Positions 1-7,835 of a DNA stretch of 64,000 nucleotides are shown piece after piece. A program made the translations under genes and the position numbers. This DNA is from Pseudomonas sp. M47T1 (GTDB lineage: Bacteria; Pseudomonadota; Gammaproteobacteria; Pseudomonadales; Pseudomonadaceae), in the NCBI RefSeq assembly GCF_000263855.1, contig NZ_AJWX01000027.1, positions 26,597-90,596 on the forward strand, given 5' to 3'. A model generated the notes under the pieces. It saw nothing but the letters and a program-made list of their open reading frames with translations. It did not search any database and was not told the DNA's origin. Within the stretch, counting starts at the first letter, position 1, and every line of letters begins with the position of its first letter.

Positions 1-1194
1 AAGCTGATCCGCGAAACCCGCGGCCAGGTGGGCTACCTGCCCGAGTTCTTCCATTACACCGCAGGCCTGGCCGACAAGCTGGAAGGCGGCACACTGCCGC
101 TGGACAAGCCTGACCTGTTTGCCTACACCGTGCACGAACCCATCGGCGTGGTAGCCGGGATCATCCCGTGGAACAGCCCGCTGTACCTCACCGCCATCAA
201 GCTGGCCCCGGCCTTGGCCGCGGGCAACACCATCGTGCTCAAGCCCTCGGAGCATGCGTCAGCCACCATCCTTGAGCTGGCGCGCCTGGCCCTGGAAGCC
301 GGCATTCCGCCGGGCGTGGTCAACGTGGTCACCGGCTACGGCCCCAGCACCGGCGCAGCCCTGACCCGCCACCCGCTGGTGCGCAAGATTGCCTTCACCG
401 GCGGCGCCGCCACCGCGCGCCATGTGGTGCGCAGCAGCGCCGAGAACTTCGCCAAGCTGTCGCTGGAACTGGGCGGCAAGTCACCGAACATCATCTTCGC
501 CGACGCCGACCTGGACAGCGCCATCAACGGTGCCGTGGCCGGCATCTACGCGGCGTCGGGCCAAAGCTGCGTGTCCGGTTCGCGCCTGTTGGTGCAGGAC
601 GAGATCTACGACGAGTTCGTGACCCGCTTGGTGGAGCGCGCCCAGCGCATCCGCATCGGCAACCCGCAGGATGAAACCAGCGAAATGGGCCCCATGGCCA
701 CCGCTCAACAGTTGGCCGTGGTCGAGGGCCTGGTGGCCGCCGCCATCGCCGAAGGCGCTACCCTGCGCACCGGCGGCAAGCGCGCGCAGAGCGACAGCGA
801 CGGCTGGTACTACGAGCCCACCCTGTTCGAGTGCAACAGCAACTCGATGAAGATCATGCAGGAAGAAGTGTTCGGCCCCGTGGCCTCGGTTATCCGCTTC
901 AAGACCGAAGCCCAAGCGCTGGCCATCGCCAACGACTCGCAGTTCGGCCTGGCCGCCGGCATCTGGACCCGCGACCTGGGCCGCGCCCACCGTTTGGCCC
1001 GCGACGTGCGTTCGGGCATTATCTGGGTCAATACCTACCGCGCTGTCTCGGCCATGGCCCCGATCGGCGGTTTCAAGAACAGCGGCTATGGCCGCGAGAG
1101 CGGCATCGATTCGGTGCTGGCCTACACGGAACTGAAAACCGTGTGGATCAACCTCTCGCAGGCCCCCATGCCCGACCCTTTTGTGATGCGTTAA
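1..1194 (+). CDS. Aldehyde dehydrogenase (5' end outside window)
   Basis: NAD(P)-dependent oxidation of an aldehyde to an acid, in the cytoplasm. The frame is open to the left edge, so the N-terminus is missing; about 397 residues remain of a family usually near 480-500. Visible hallmarks are the PWNSP segment and LKPSE of the cofactor-binding half, the general-base glutamate in LELGGKSP, the nucleophile cysteine in SGQSCVSGSR, and EEVFGPV near the C-terminus. A flavin reductase follows after 13 bases, so the two are probably co-transcribed. In context it likely oxidises a semialdehyde made after flavin-dependent oxygenation; the substrate cannot be told from sequence. Family call is firm, role is inference. 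Confidence 0.93.
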   Translation, partial: KLIRETRGQVGYLPEFFHYTAGLADKLEGGTLPLDKPDLFAYTVHEPIGVVAGIIPWNSPLYLTAIKLAPALAAGNTIVLKPSEHASATILELARLALEAGIPPGVVNVVTGYGPSTGAALTRHPLVRKIAFTGGAATARHVVRSSAENFAKLSLELGGKSPNIIFADADLDSAINGAVAGIYAASGQSCVSGSRLLVQDEIYDEFVTRLVERAQRIRIGNPQDETSEMGPMATAQQLAVVEGLVAAAIAEGATLRTGGKRAQSDSDGWYYEPTLFECNSNSMKIMQEEVFGPVASVIRFKTEAQALAIANDSQFGLAAGIWTRDLGRAHRLARDVRSGIIWVNTYRAVSAMAPIGGFKNSGYGRESGIDSVLAYTELKTVWINLSQAPMPDPFVMR

Positions 1195-1207
1195 GAGACC
1201 CGCTGCC

Positions 1208-1693
1208 ATGATCGAACCCGGCATCTACAAAGAAGTAATGGCGTCATTCCCGTCCGGCGTCACCGTGGTGACCACCCTGGACCCGGAAGGCGGCATCGTC
1301 GGCATCACCGCCAGCGCTTTCAGCGCCCTGTCCATCGACCCGGCGCTGGTGCTGTTCTGCCCCAACTACGCGTCCGACACCTACCCGGTGCTGCGCGACA
1401 GCAAGCGCTTCGCCATTCACCTGCTGTCCGCCGACCAGAAGGCCGAGGCCTACGCCTTTGCCGGCAAGGGCAAAGACAAGGCCCAGGGCATCGAATGGCA
1501 CCTGAGCGAGCTGGGCAACCCGCTGCTGGCCAAGGCCACGGCTATCATCGAATGCGAGTTGTGGCGTGAATACGATGGTGGTGACCACGCCATCATCGTC
1601 GGCCAGGTGAAAAACCTGATATTGCCGGCGGACCCTGTGACCCCGATGGTCTATCACAAGGGCAAGCTTGGGGCGTTGCCCAGCATCGGTTAA
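1208..1693 (+). CDS. Flavin reductase domain protein (NAD(P)H:FMN oxidoreductase), copy 1
   Basis: A 161-residue member of the HpaC/RutF flavin reductase family, which supplies reduced FMN to a separate monooxygenase. The N-terminal FPSGVTVVTT and GITASAF segments and the short beta-barrel length are typical. It lies directly behind the aldehyde dehydrogenase. A second copy at 10711-11196 is about three-quarters identical by eye, with identical blocks such as LSIDPALVLFCPNY and RFAIHLLS. The probable partner oxygenase in this window is the luciferase-like protein at 11316. Start ATG at 1208 follows a weak AAGAGA. Partner assignment is inference. Confidence 0.88.
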   Translation: MIEPGIYKEVMASFPSGVTVVTTLDPEGGIVGITASAFSALSIDPALVLFCPNYASDTYPVLRDSKRFAIHLLSADQKAEAYAFAGKGKDKAQGIEWHLSELGNPLLAKATAIIECELWREYDGGDHAIIVGQVKNLILPADPVTPMVYHKGKLGALPSIG

Positions 1694-1694
1694 A

Positions 1695-1768
1695 CCTGTT
1701 CGCGGGCACGGCCCGCTTCTACAAGGGCCAATTACGCCCGGTAGGAGCGGGTCGTGCCCGCGAACAGG
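1695..1768. repeat. REP-type inverted pair
   Basis: Two arms of 16 bases (1695-1710 and 1753-1768) are perfect reverse complements and contain the CGCGGGCACG / CGTGCCCGCG cores of pseudomonad REP elements. It lies between the flavin reductase and the regulator and may end transcription of the first unit. Confidence 0.8.
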
Positions 1769-1880
1769 CCAGCCGATTCAACCTGACCGTTTGCGTGATA
1801 AACTCGCCCATGATTTTCGGCCCTTGTCCGGCCCCCATTCCGGCCCTGAGGTATCCACCCCACTAATCAGAGCGGACCCA

Positions 1881-2633
1881 ATGAAACGCCTGCCACTCGA
1901 CGACAGCTTCAAGGTCAATCGCAACCCGGTCACCCTGCGCGAAATCGTGCTGGAAAAACTGCGCAGCGCCATCATGAATTTCCAGCTGCTGCCCGGCGAC
2001 CGCCTGGTAGAGCGCGACCTGTGCGACCGCCTGGGGGTCAGCCGTACCTCGGTGCGTGAAGCCCTGCGCCACCTGGAATCCGAAGGCCTGGTGGAATTCG
2101 CCGACGCCAAGGGCCCGCGCGTGGCCATCATTACCCTGGAAGACGCACGCGACATCTACGAGCTGCGCTGCGTGCTCGAAGGCCTGATCGTGCAGTTGTT
2201 CACCCTGAACGCCAAGGCCAAGGACATCCGCGCCCTGGAAAAAGCCCTGGACGAGAACCGCAAGGCGCTCAATGAAGGCGAACTGACTCAGGTGCTGGAC
2301 TCGGTGCAAGGCTTCTACGACGTGCTGCTGGAAGGCTCGGGCAACCATGTGGCCGCTACTCAGCTGCGCCAGTTGCAGGCGCGCATCAGCTACCTGCGGG
2401 CTACCTCGGTGTCCCAGGAAAACCGCCGCGGCGCCAGCAACCAGGAAATGGAACGCATTGTCGCGGCCATCAAGAGCGGCGACCCGCTGGCCGCGCACCA
2501 AGCCTCGGTGGACCACGTGCGCGCTGCCGCGAAAGTGGCGCTGGACTACCTGCGCCTGAAGCAGAACGACACCAGCAAGCTGCGCGACATCGCCACGCCC
2601 ATCGTCCAGAAAGAACCCCGCATAGGTAGCTGA
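1881..2633 (+). CDS. GntR-family transcriptional regulator (FCD subfamily)
   Basis: A 250-residue DNA-binding regulator. Residues about 15-80 form a GntR winged helix-turn-helix (LPGDRLVERDLCDRLGVSRT, followed by SVREALRHLESEGLVE); residues about 90-230 form an all-helical FCD ligand domain (DIYELRCVLEG and the conserved late histidine in SVDHV). I chose ATG 1881 because the upstream part of the frame runs through the REP pair. Only two bases separate it from the NUDIX gene. It is the only regulator in the 1-12.4 kb island and is the obvious candidate to bind the TGGTATACCA-type palindromes upstream of ribBX, the ABC operon, the NCS1/flavin reductase pair and the monooxygenase. No such site is visible before its own gene. 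Effector unknown. Confidence 0.93.
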   Translation: MKRLPLDDSFKVNRNPVTLREIVLEKLRSAIMNFQLLPGDRLVERDLCDRLGVSRTSVREALRHLESEGLVEFADAKGPRVAIITLEDARDIYELRCVLEGLIVQLFTLNAKAKDIRALEKALDENRKALNEGELTQVLDSVQGFYDVLLEGSGNHVAATQLRQLQARISYLRATSVSQENRRGASNQEMERIVAAIKSGDPLAAHQASVDHVRAAAKVALDYLRLKQNDTSKLRDIATPIVQKEPRIGS

Positions 2634-2635
2634 TC

Positions 2636-3199
2636 ATGCCCAGCCCGCGCTTCTGCCCACAATGCGGTGCCGCCCACCTGGTTCACCAGGTACCCGACGG
2701 CGACACCCATGAACGGCTGATGTGCACGGGCTGCGGCTACATCCACTACATCAACCCGAAGATCATTGCCGGCTGCATCATCGAGCAGGACGGCAAGTAC
2801 TTGCTGTGCCAGCGCGCCATCCCCCCGCGCCCTGGCACCTGGACGCTGCCGGCAGGCTTCATGGAAGCCGGGGAAACCACCGAGCAGGCGGCCGTGCGCG
2901 AAGTATGGGAAGAGACCGGCGTGCGCGCCGACATCGTCTCACCCTATTCCATCTTCAGCGTGCCGCGCATCAGCGAGGTGTACATCATCTTCCGCGCCAT
3001 CGCCGTGGAAATCACCGGCGCCTTCGGCCCGGAAACCCTCGACTACCGCTTCTTCGCCCCCCAAGACATCCCCTGGGACGCCATCTACTACCCGGCCATC
3101 CGGCAGATCCTCGAACGCTATATCGAGGAGCGCCAGGCCGGGGTGTATGGCATCTACATGGGCAATGACGACAGCGGCAAGATCCACTTCATTCGTTGA
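2636..3199 (+). CDS. NUDIX hydrolase with N-terminal zinc ribbon
   Basis: A 187-residue cytoplasmic pyrophosphohydrolase. Residues 6-30 hold two CxxC pairs (CPQC and CTGC) forming a zinc ribbon, and the NUDIX box follows in the order GFMEAGE, REVWEETG. The layout is that of NUDIX enzymes acting on dinucleotide coenzymes such as NADH, FAD or ADP-ribose. It starts two bases after the GntR stop, so the two are translationally linked. Its island is rich in flavin enzymes, so turnover of a flavin or nicotinamide nucleotide is a reasonable guess, but the substrate is not shown by sequence. Its stop abuts the stop of the converging DUF1330 gene. Confidence 0.9.
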   Translation: MPSPRFCPQCGAAHLVHQVPDGDTHERLMCTGCGYIHYINPKIIAGCIIEQDGKYLLCQRAIPPRPGTWTLPAGFMEAGETTEQAAVREVWEETGVRADIVSPYSIFSVPRISEVYIIFRAIAVEITGAFGPETLDYRFFAPQDIPWDAIYYPAIRQILERYIEERQAGVYGIYMGNDDSGKIHFIR

Positions 3200-3508
3200 T
3201 CACGCCGCGTCGTCTCCCAGCGGGTACCCCTCGACTATGATGATTTCAGCGGTGGCCGCGCCTTCGCGTTGGGCCTTGGCCTGCTGATATTCGGGCGAGT
3301 TGTAGCAGTCGATGGCGTGCTGGTACGAGGGGAACTCGATCACCACGCTGCGCTGCGGGGTCTCGCGCCCTTCCATGGCAATGCTGCGCCCACCGCGGGC
3401 AAGAAACCTGGCACCGTACAGGGCGAACGCCGTGGGGGCGCGCTGGGTGTACTCGGTGTATTGCTCAGGGTCGGTGACATCTACCTGGGCTATCCAATAA
3501 GCCTTCAT
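3200..3508 (-). CDS. DUF1330 domain-containing protein
   Basis: A 102-residue protein with the DUF1330 pattern: MKAYWIAQVDVTDP at the start, ARGG in the middle and VVIEFPS followed by NSPEYQ near the end, a dimeric ferredoxin-like fold. The biochemical role of the family is poorly defined; members often sit in catabolic clusters. A good ribosome-binding site (GAGGTAG) precedes ATG 3508. It is transcribed divergently from the ribBX-like gene, and the 83-base gap carries the palindrome at 3537-3556, so one regulator may control both genes. Confidence 0.85.
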   Translation of the reverse strand: MKAYWIAQVDVTDPEQYTEYTQRAPTAFALYGARFLARGGRSIAMEGRETPQRSVVIEFPSYQHAIDCYNSPEYQQAKAQREGAATAEIIIVEGYPLGDDAA

Positions 3509-3536
3509 TACTACCTCGACGTTCCCGTTAAAATTG

Positions 3537-3556
3537 TATTATGGTATACCAGAATA
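3537..3556. promoter_or_regulatory. Operator site A, probable GntR-family binding site
   Basis: The perfect palindrome TGGTATACCA (3542-3551) sits inside a 20-base imperfect palindrome. The 15-base stretch TATTATGGTATACCA (3537-3551) recurs before other island genes. The site lies between DUF1330 and ribBX, 40 bases before the ribBX start. Binding by the regulator at 1881 is inferred from similarity to FadR-type operators. Confidence 0.75.
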
Positions 3557-3591
3557 ACGATACAGCCTGCCAGCTATAGGTGAGACAACAC

Positions 3592-4701
3592 ATGGCCTTC
3601 AATAGCACCGAAGAAATCATCGAAGACTTCCGCCAGGGCAAGATGGTATTGCTGGTCGACGATGAGGATAGAGAAAACGAAGGCGACCTGCTGCTGGCAG
3701 CCGACCGCTGCACCGCCGCCGACATCAGTTTCATGGCCCGCGAGGCCCGTGGCCTGATCTGCCTGACGCTGACTGACGAGCACTGCCAACGCCTGGGGCT
3801 GGAGCAGATGGTGCCGGCCAACGGCAGTGTGTTCGCCACCGCGTTTACCGTGTCCATCGAAGCCGCCACTGGGGTGACGACCGGTATCAGCGCCGCCGAC
3901 CGCGCGCGCACCGTGCAGGCCGCCGTGGCGGCTGGCGCCACGGCCCATGACATTGTGCAGCCGGGGCACATCTTTCCCTTGCGTGCCCGCGAAGGCGGCG
4001 TACTCACCCGCGCCGGCCACACCGAAGCCGGTTGCGACCTGGCCCGCCTGGCCGGTTTTACCCCCGCGGCGGTGATCGTCGAAGTGATGAACGACGACGG
4101 CACCATGGCTCGCCGCCCCGACCTGGAAGTGTTCGCACGCAAGCACGGCATCAAGATCGGCACCATTGCCGACCTCATCCACTACCGCCTCAGCACCGAG
4201 CACACCATCGTGCGTAACGGCGAGCGCGACCTGCCCACCGTGCACGGCACCTTCCGCCTGATTACCTATGAAGACCGCATCGAAGGCGGCGTGCACATGG
4301 CCATGGTGATGGGCGACATTCGCCGCGACGACCCAACCCTGGTGCGCGTCCACGTGATCGATCCACTGCGCGACCTGGTGGGCGCCGAGTACAGCGGGCC
4401 CAGTAACTGGACCCTGTGGGCAGCGTTGCAGCGCGTGGCGGAGGAAGGCCGCGGCGTGGTGGTGGTGCTGGCCAACCATGAATCGTCCCAGGCCTTGCTG
4501 GAACGCGTGCCGCAGCTCACCCAGCCACCCCGGCAGTACAGCCGGTCGCAGTCGCGGATTTATTCAGAGGTGGGTACCGGCGCGCAGATTCTGCAGGACA
4601 TCGGCGTGGGCAAATTGCGCCACCTGGGGCCGCCGCTGAAATATGCGGGCCTGACGGGTTATGACTTGGAGGTCGTGGAAAGCATCCCTTTCACCGCTTG
4701 A
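3592..4701 (+). CDS. ribBX: 3,4-dihydroxy-2-butanone 4-phosphate synthase with degenerate GTP cyclohydrolase II domain (RibBX-like)
   Basis: A 369-residue riboflavin-pathway enzyme. Residues 1-205 are a DHBP synthase domain that makes the four-carbon riboflavin precursor from ribulose 5-phosphate; DDEDRENEGDL is the acidic active-site loop, and HTEAGCDLARLAG is typical. Residues about 210-369 align with GTP cyclohydrolase II but lack the zinc cysteines: the place of the usual CDCG-containing motif is taken by LVGAEYSGPSNW. That matches the RibBX type, where the second domain has lost activity. ATG 3592 was chosen over an upstream GTG because AGGTGAG lies at the right distance. An extra RibB fits an FMN-hungry oxygenase cluster. 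Confidence 0.88.
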   Translation: MAFNSTEEIIEDFRQGKMVLLVDDEDRENEGDLLLAADRCTAADISFMAREARGLICLTLTDEHCQRLGLEQMVPANGSVFATAFTVSIEAATGVTTGISAADRARTVQAAVAAGATAHDIVQPGHIFPLRAREGGVLTRAGHTEAGCDLARLAGFTPAAVIVEVMNDDGTMARRPDLEVFARKHGIKIGTIADLIHYRLSTEHTIVRNGERDLPTVHGTFRLITYEDRIEGGVHMAMVMGDIRRDDPTLVRVHVIDPLRDLVGAEYSGPSNWTLWAALQRVAEEGRGVVVVLANHESSQALLERVPQLTQPPRQYSRSQSRIYSEVGTGAQILQDIGVGKLRHLGPPLKYAGLTGYDLEVVESIPFTA

Positions 4702-4720
4702 CCGAGGGTGCTGCAGCGCT

Positions 4721-4814
4721 TTTGTGGGCGCGGGCCCTGCCCGCGAAAAGAACGCTGCGGTGCCATTGACGTTCGCGGTGCCTTCTTCGCGGGCAGAGCC
4801 TGCGCCCACGCAAA
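4721..4814. repeat. REP-type inverted pair
   Basis: Outer arms at 4721-4735 and 4798-4814 and inner arms CTGCCCGCGAA / TTCGCGGGCAG pair to form two facing REP hairpins just after the ribBX-like gene. It probably acts as a transcription stop or 3' stabiliser. Confidence 0.75.
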
Positions 4815-4872
4815 TAGAGGACAACCTGACCACGTGCAGATAGCCGGTAAGGCGAAACTCTTGTACAAATCT

Positions 4873-4897
4873 TGGAATACCATAATATGATATTCCA
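4873..4897. promoter_or_regulatory. Operator site B, probable GntR-family binding site
   Basis: A 25-base near-perfect palindrome with arms TGGAATA and TATTCCA. Read on the minus strand, 4887-4873 gives TATTATGGTATTCCA, the island motif. It lies 155 bases before the ABC transporter start. It is the only obvious control site in the 351-base gap 4702-5052, apart from the REP pair. Confidence 0.75.
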
Positions 4898-5052
4898 GTA
4901 GACCGAAAGAATGTGTCAGGTGCGCCCGCCAGGGACAGCACAAACAACAAGCCCTGACGCGGTCGACCATTACCAGGTCCCCTGGACCCACTGCTCCCGA
5001 AAGGCGGGCGTTGTAACAGCCCGCTCAAAACACAACAAATGAGGGCGTACAA

Positions 5053-6078
5053 ATGGTGTTCAACAAAGGTGCTACCGCGGTTCTCGCCGCCAGCATTCTG
5101 GCCGTATCCACAAGCGTTGCATTTGCCGCCGACAGCATGAGCTTCGTCAGCTGGGGTGGCTCCACCCAGGACGCGCAAAAGGCCGCATGGGCCGAGCCCT
5201 TCAGCCAGCAAGCCAACATCAAGGTGGTGCAGGACGGCCCTACCGACTACGGCAAACTCAAGGCCATGGTCGACAGCGGCAACGTGCAATGGGACGTGGT
5301 TGACGTGGAAGCGGACTTCGCCCTGCGCGCCGCCGCCGAAGGCTTGCTCGAACCGCTGGACTTCAAGGTGATTGACCGCGACAAGATCGACCCGCGTTTC
5401 GTGGGCGACCACGGTGTGGGCTCGTTTTACTTCTCCTTCGTGCTGGGCTACAACGAAGGCAAGCTGGGTGCCGGCAAGCCTCAGGACTGGACCGCCCTGT
5501 TCGATACCAAAACCTACCCTGGCAAACGCGCCCTGTACAAATGGCCAAGCCCCGGCGTGCTGGAACTGGCCCTGCTGGCCGACGGCGTGCCCGCCGACAA
5601 GCTCTACCCGCTGGACCTGGACCGCGCCTTCAAGAAACTCGACACCATCAAGAAAGACATCGTGTGGTGGGGCGGTGGCGCCCAGTCCCAGCAACTGCTG
5701 GCCTCGGGTGAAGCCAGCATCGGCCAGTTCTGGAACGGCCGCATCTACGCCCTGCAACAGGACGGCGCGCCCGTGGGCGTGAGCTGGAAGCAGAACCTGG
5801 TCATGGCCGATTTCCTGGTCATCCCCAAGGGCTCGAAAAACAAGGACGCGGCCATGAAGTTCCTGGCCAATTCCAGCTCGGCCAAGGGCCAGGCCGACTT
5901 CGCCAACCTGACCGCCTACGCCCCGGTGAACAAAGACAGCGTGAGCTTGCTCAAGCCTGAACTCGCGCCAAACCTGCCCACTGCCTACGCTAAGGATCAG
6001 ATCACCCTCGACTTCGCCTACTGGGCCAAAAATGGCCCGGCTATCGCGACACGGTGGAACGAATGGCTGGTCAAATGA
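5053..6078 (+). CDS. ABC transporter periplasmic substrate-binding protein (PotD/PotF type)
   Basis: A 341-residue family 1 extracellular solute-binding protein. A Sec signal peptide (about residues 1-26, cleavage near SVAFA-AD) sends it to the periplasm. The mature start SFVSWGGSTQDAQKAAW and the YGKLKAMVDSGNVQWDVVDVE segment resemble putrescine/spermidine-type binding proteins. It is first in a four-gene operon with two permeases and an ATPase. The class usually carries polyamines or other small cationic or carboxylated compounds; the actual ligand is unknown. The stable hairpin after the gene may keep its message more abundant than that of the permeases. Upstream operator B suggests control by the island regulator. 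Confidence 0.92.
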   Translation: MVFNKGATAVLAASILAVSTSVAFAADSMSFVSWGGSTQDAQKAAWAEPFSQQANIKVVQDGPTDYGKLKAMVDSGNVQWDVVDVEADFALRAAAEGLLEPLDFKVIDRDKIDPRFVGDHGVGSFYFSFVLGYNEGKLGAGKPQDWTALFDTKTYPGKRALYKWPSPGVLELALLADGVPADKLYPLDLDRAFKKLDTIKKDIVWWGGGAQSQQLLASGEASIGQFWNGRIYALQQDGAPVGVSWKQNLVMADFLVIPKGSKNKDAAMKFLANSSSAKGQADFANLTAYAPVNKDSVSLLKPELAPNLPTAYAKDQITLDFAYWAKNGPAIATRWNEWLVK

Positions 6079-6109
6079 AGATGACGGCGGCTACCCCCCG
6101 CCACGGCAA

Positions 6110-6132
6110 CGACAGCGCGCCCCGCGCTGTCG
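6110..6132. promoter_or_regulatory. Intercistronic hairpin between binding protein and permease genes
   Basis: Arms CGACAGCGCG and CGCGCTGTCG pair perfectly over 10 bases around a CCC loop. There is no U-tract, so it is more likely a 3' stabiliser or partial attenuator that gives excess binding protein, as is common in ABC importer operons. Confidence 0.65.
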
Positions 6133-6155
6133 GCGTCACCCCGAAGGCGGTAGTC

Positions 6156-7007
6156 ATGAACACACCCACGTTGGCCCAACGCTGGCGCGGCAGCCGCAAC
6201 CTGCTGCCGGCCCTGCTGTTCCTTGGGCTGTTCTTTTTCGCACCGCTGATCGGCCTGTTGTTGCGCGGCGTGCTGGAACCGGTGCCGGGCCTGGGCAACT
6301 ACCAGGAACTGTTCGCCAACTCGGCCTACGCCCGGGTGTTGTTCAACACCTTCTCGGTGGCCGGCCTGGTGACGCTGTTCAGCGTGCTGCTGGGCTTCCC
6401 CCTGGCCTGGGTGATCACCCTGGTACCGCGTGGCTGGGGGCGCTGGTTGCTGAACATCGTGCTGCTGTCGATGTGGACCAGCCTGCTGGCGCGCACTTAT
6501 TCGTGGCTGGTGCTGTTGCAGGCCAGCGGCGTGATCAACAAGGCGCTGATGGCCATGGGCATCATCGATCAACCGCTGGAGATGGTGCATAACCTCACCG
6601 GCGTGGTGATCGGCATGAGCTACATCATGATCCCGTTCATCGTGCTGCCGTTGCAGGCCACCATGCAGGCCATCGACCCGATGGTGTTGCAGGCCGGCGC
6701 CATTTGCGGCGCCAGCCCGTGGACCAACTTCTTCCGGGTGTTTTTGCCGCTGTGCCGCTCGGGGCTGTTTTCCGGCGCCTTGATGGTGTTCGTGATGTCC
6801 CTGGGGTACTACGTGACGCCCGCACTGTTGGGCGGCGCGCAGAACATGATGCTGCCCGAGTTCATCGTCCAGCAGGTGCAGTCGTTCCTCAACTGGGGCT
6901 TGGCCAGCGCGGCCGCCGCCTTGCTGATCGTCATCACCCTGGTGCTGTTCTACTTCTACCTGAAGCTGCAACCGGAAAGCCCGGTCGGCTCCAGCAACGC
7001 GAGGTAA
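6156..7007 (+). CDS. ABC transporter permease (PotB/PotH type)
   Basis: A 283-residue inner-membrane subunit with about six hydrophobic segments, the first near residues 13-37 (LLPALLFLGLFFFAPLIGLL). The cytoplasmic EAA-type loop appears as QAGAICGASPWTNFFRVFLP, contacting the ATPase. The frame is open further upstream, with an ATG at 6075 that would overlap the preceding stop; I prefer ATG 6156 because the extra stretch is hydrophilic and contains the perfect hairpin at 6110-6132. The second permease follows after six bases. Together they form the heterodimeric channel of the importer. Confidence 0.88.
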   Translation: MNTPTLAQRWRGSRNLLPALLFLGLFFFAPLIGLLLRGVLEPVPGLGNYQELFANSAYARVLFNTFSVAGLVTLFSVLLGFPLAWVITLVPRGWGRWLLNIVLLSMWTSLLARTYSWLVLLQASGVINKALMAMGIIDQPLEMVHNLTGVVIGMSYIMIPFIVLPLQATMQAIDPMVLQAGAICGASPWTNFFRVFLPLCRSGLFSGALMVFVMSLGYYVTPALLGGAQNMMLPEFIVQQVQSFLNWGLASAAAALLIVITLVLFYFYLKLQPESPVGSSNAR

Positions 7008-7013
7008 ACCGAC

Positions 7014-7835
7014 ATGCTCCTGACCCCCAATGCCATGAGCACACGGATGCGTTTTGGCCTGTACACCACCACGGGCATCATCGCGCTGTTCCTGCTGCTG
7101 CCCATTGTGTTCATCGTGCTGCTGTCGTTCGGCTCATCGCAATGGCTGGTGTTTCCGCCGCCGGGCTGGACGACCAAATGGTATGTGCAGTTTTTCTCCA
7201 ACGCCGACTGGATGGACGCGGCACTGTCGAGCTTGAAAGTGGCGGTACTGACGACCATTTTCGCGGTAGCCCTGGGCCTGCCCACGGCCTTCGCCCTGGT
7301 GCGCGGCAAGTTCCCTGGCCGCGACCTGCTCTATGGCCTGTTTACCCTGCCAATGATCGTGCCGCTGGTGATCATCGCCGTGGCGGTGTACGCGCTGTTC
7401 CTCAAGCTGGGCTACACCGGCACGCTGTTCGCGTTTGTGGTCAGCCACGTGATCGTGGCGTTGCCGTTCACCATCATCTCCATCATCAACTCGCTGAAGC
7501 TGTTCGACCAATCCATCGAGGACGCCGCAGTCATTTGCGGCGCCTCACGCTTGCAGGCGATTTTCAAGGTCACCTTCCCCGGCATTCGCCCGGGCATGGT
7601 TGCCGGCGGCCTGTTTGCCTTTCTGGTGTCGTGGGACGAAGTGGTGCTGAGCGTGATGATGGCCAGCCCTACCCTGCAAACCCTGCCCGTGAAAATGTGG
7701 ACCACCCTGCGCCAGGATCTGACCCCGGTGATCGCCGTCGCTTCGACGCTGTTGATTGCCCTGTCGGTGCTGGTGATGGTCATCGCCGCCGCCCTGCGTC
7801 GGCGCAATGAAATGCGTCTGGGAGTTTCCAAATGA
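7014..7835 (+). CDS. ABC transporter permease (PotC/PotI type)
   Basis: A 273-residue second channel subunit. A hydrophobic first helix follows a short basic N-terminus (about residues 18-36), and the EAA-type loop reads DAAVICGASRLQAIFKVTFP, close to its partner permease. The start ATG 7014 follows GAGG. An in-frame ATG at 7035 is a possible alternative. Its stop overlaps the start of the ATPase gene (ATGA at 7832), so the two are translationally coupled. Confidence 0.92.
   Translation: MLLTPNAMSTRMRFGLYTTTGIIALFLLLPIVFIVLLSFGSSQWLVFPPPGWTTKWYVQFFSNADWMDAALSSLKVAVLTTIFAVALGLPTAFALVRGKFPGRDLLYGLFTLPMIVPLVIIAVAVYALFLKLGYTGTLFAFVVSHVIVALPFTIISIINSLKLFDQSIEDAAVICGASRLQAIFKVTFPGIRPGMVAGGLFAFLVSWDEVVLSVMMASPTLQTLPVKMWTTLRQDLTPVIAVASTLLIALSVLVMVIAAALRRRNEMRLGVSK

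Noticed and set aside
3509..3591. FMN riboswitch before the ribBX-like gene
   Set aside because: The whole gap is 83 bases and is occupied by the operator palindrome; there is no room for the RFN fold.
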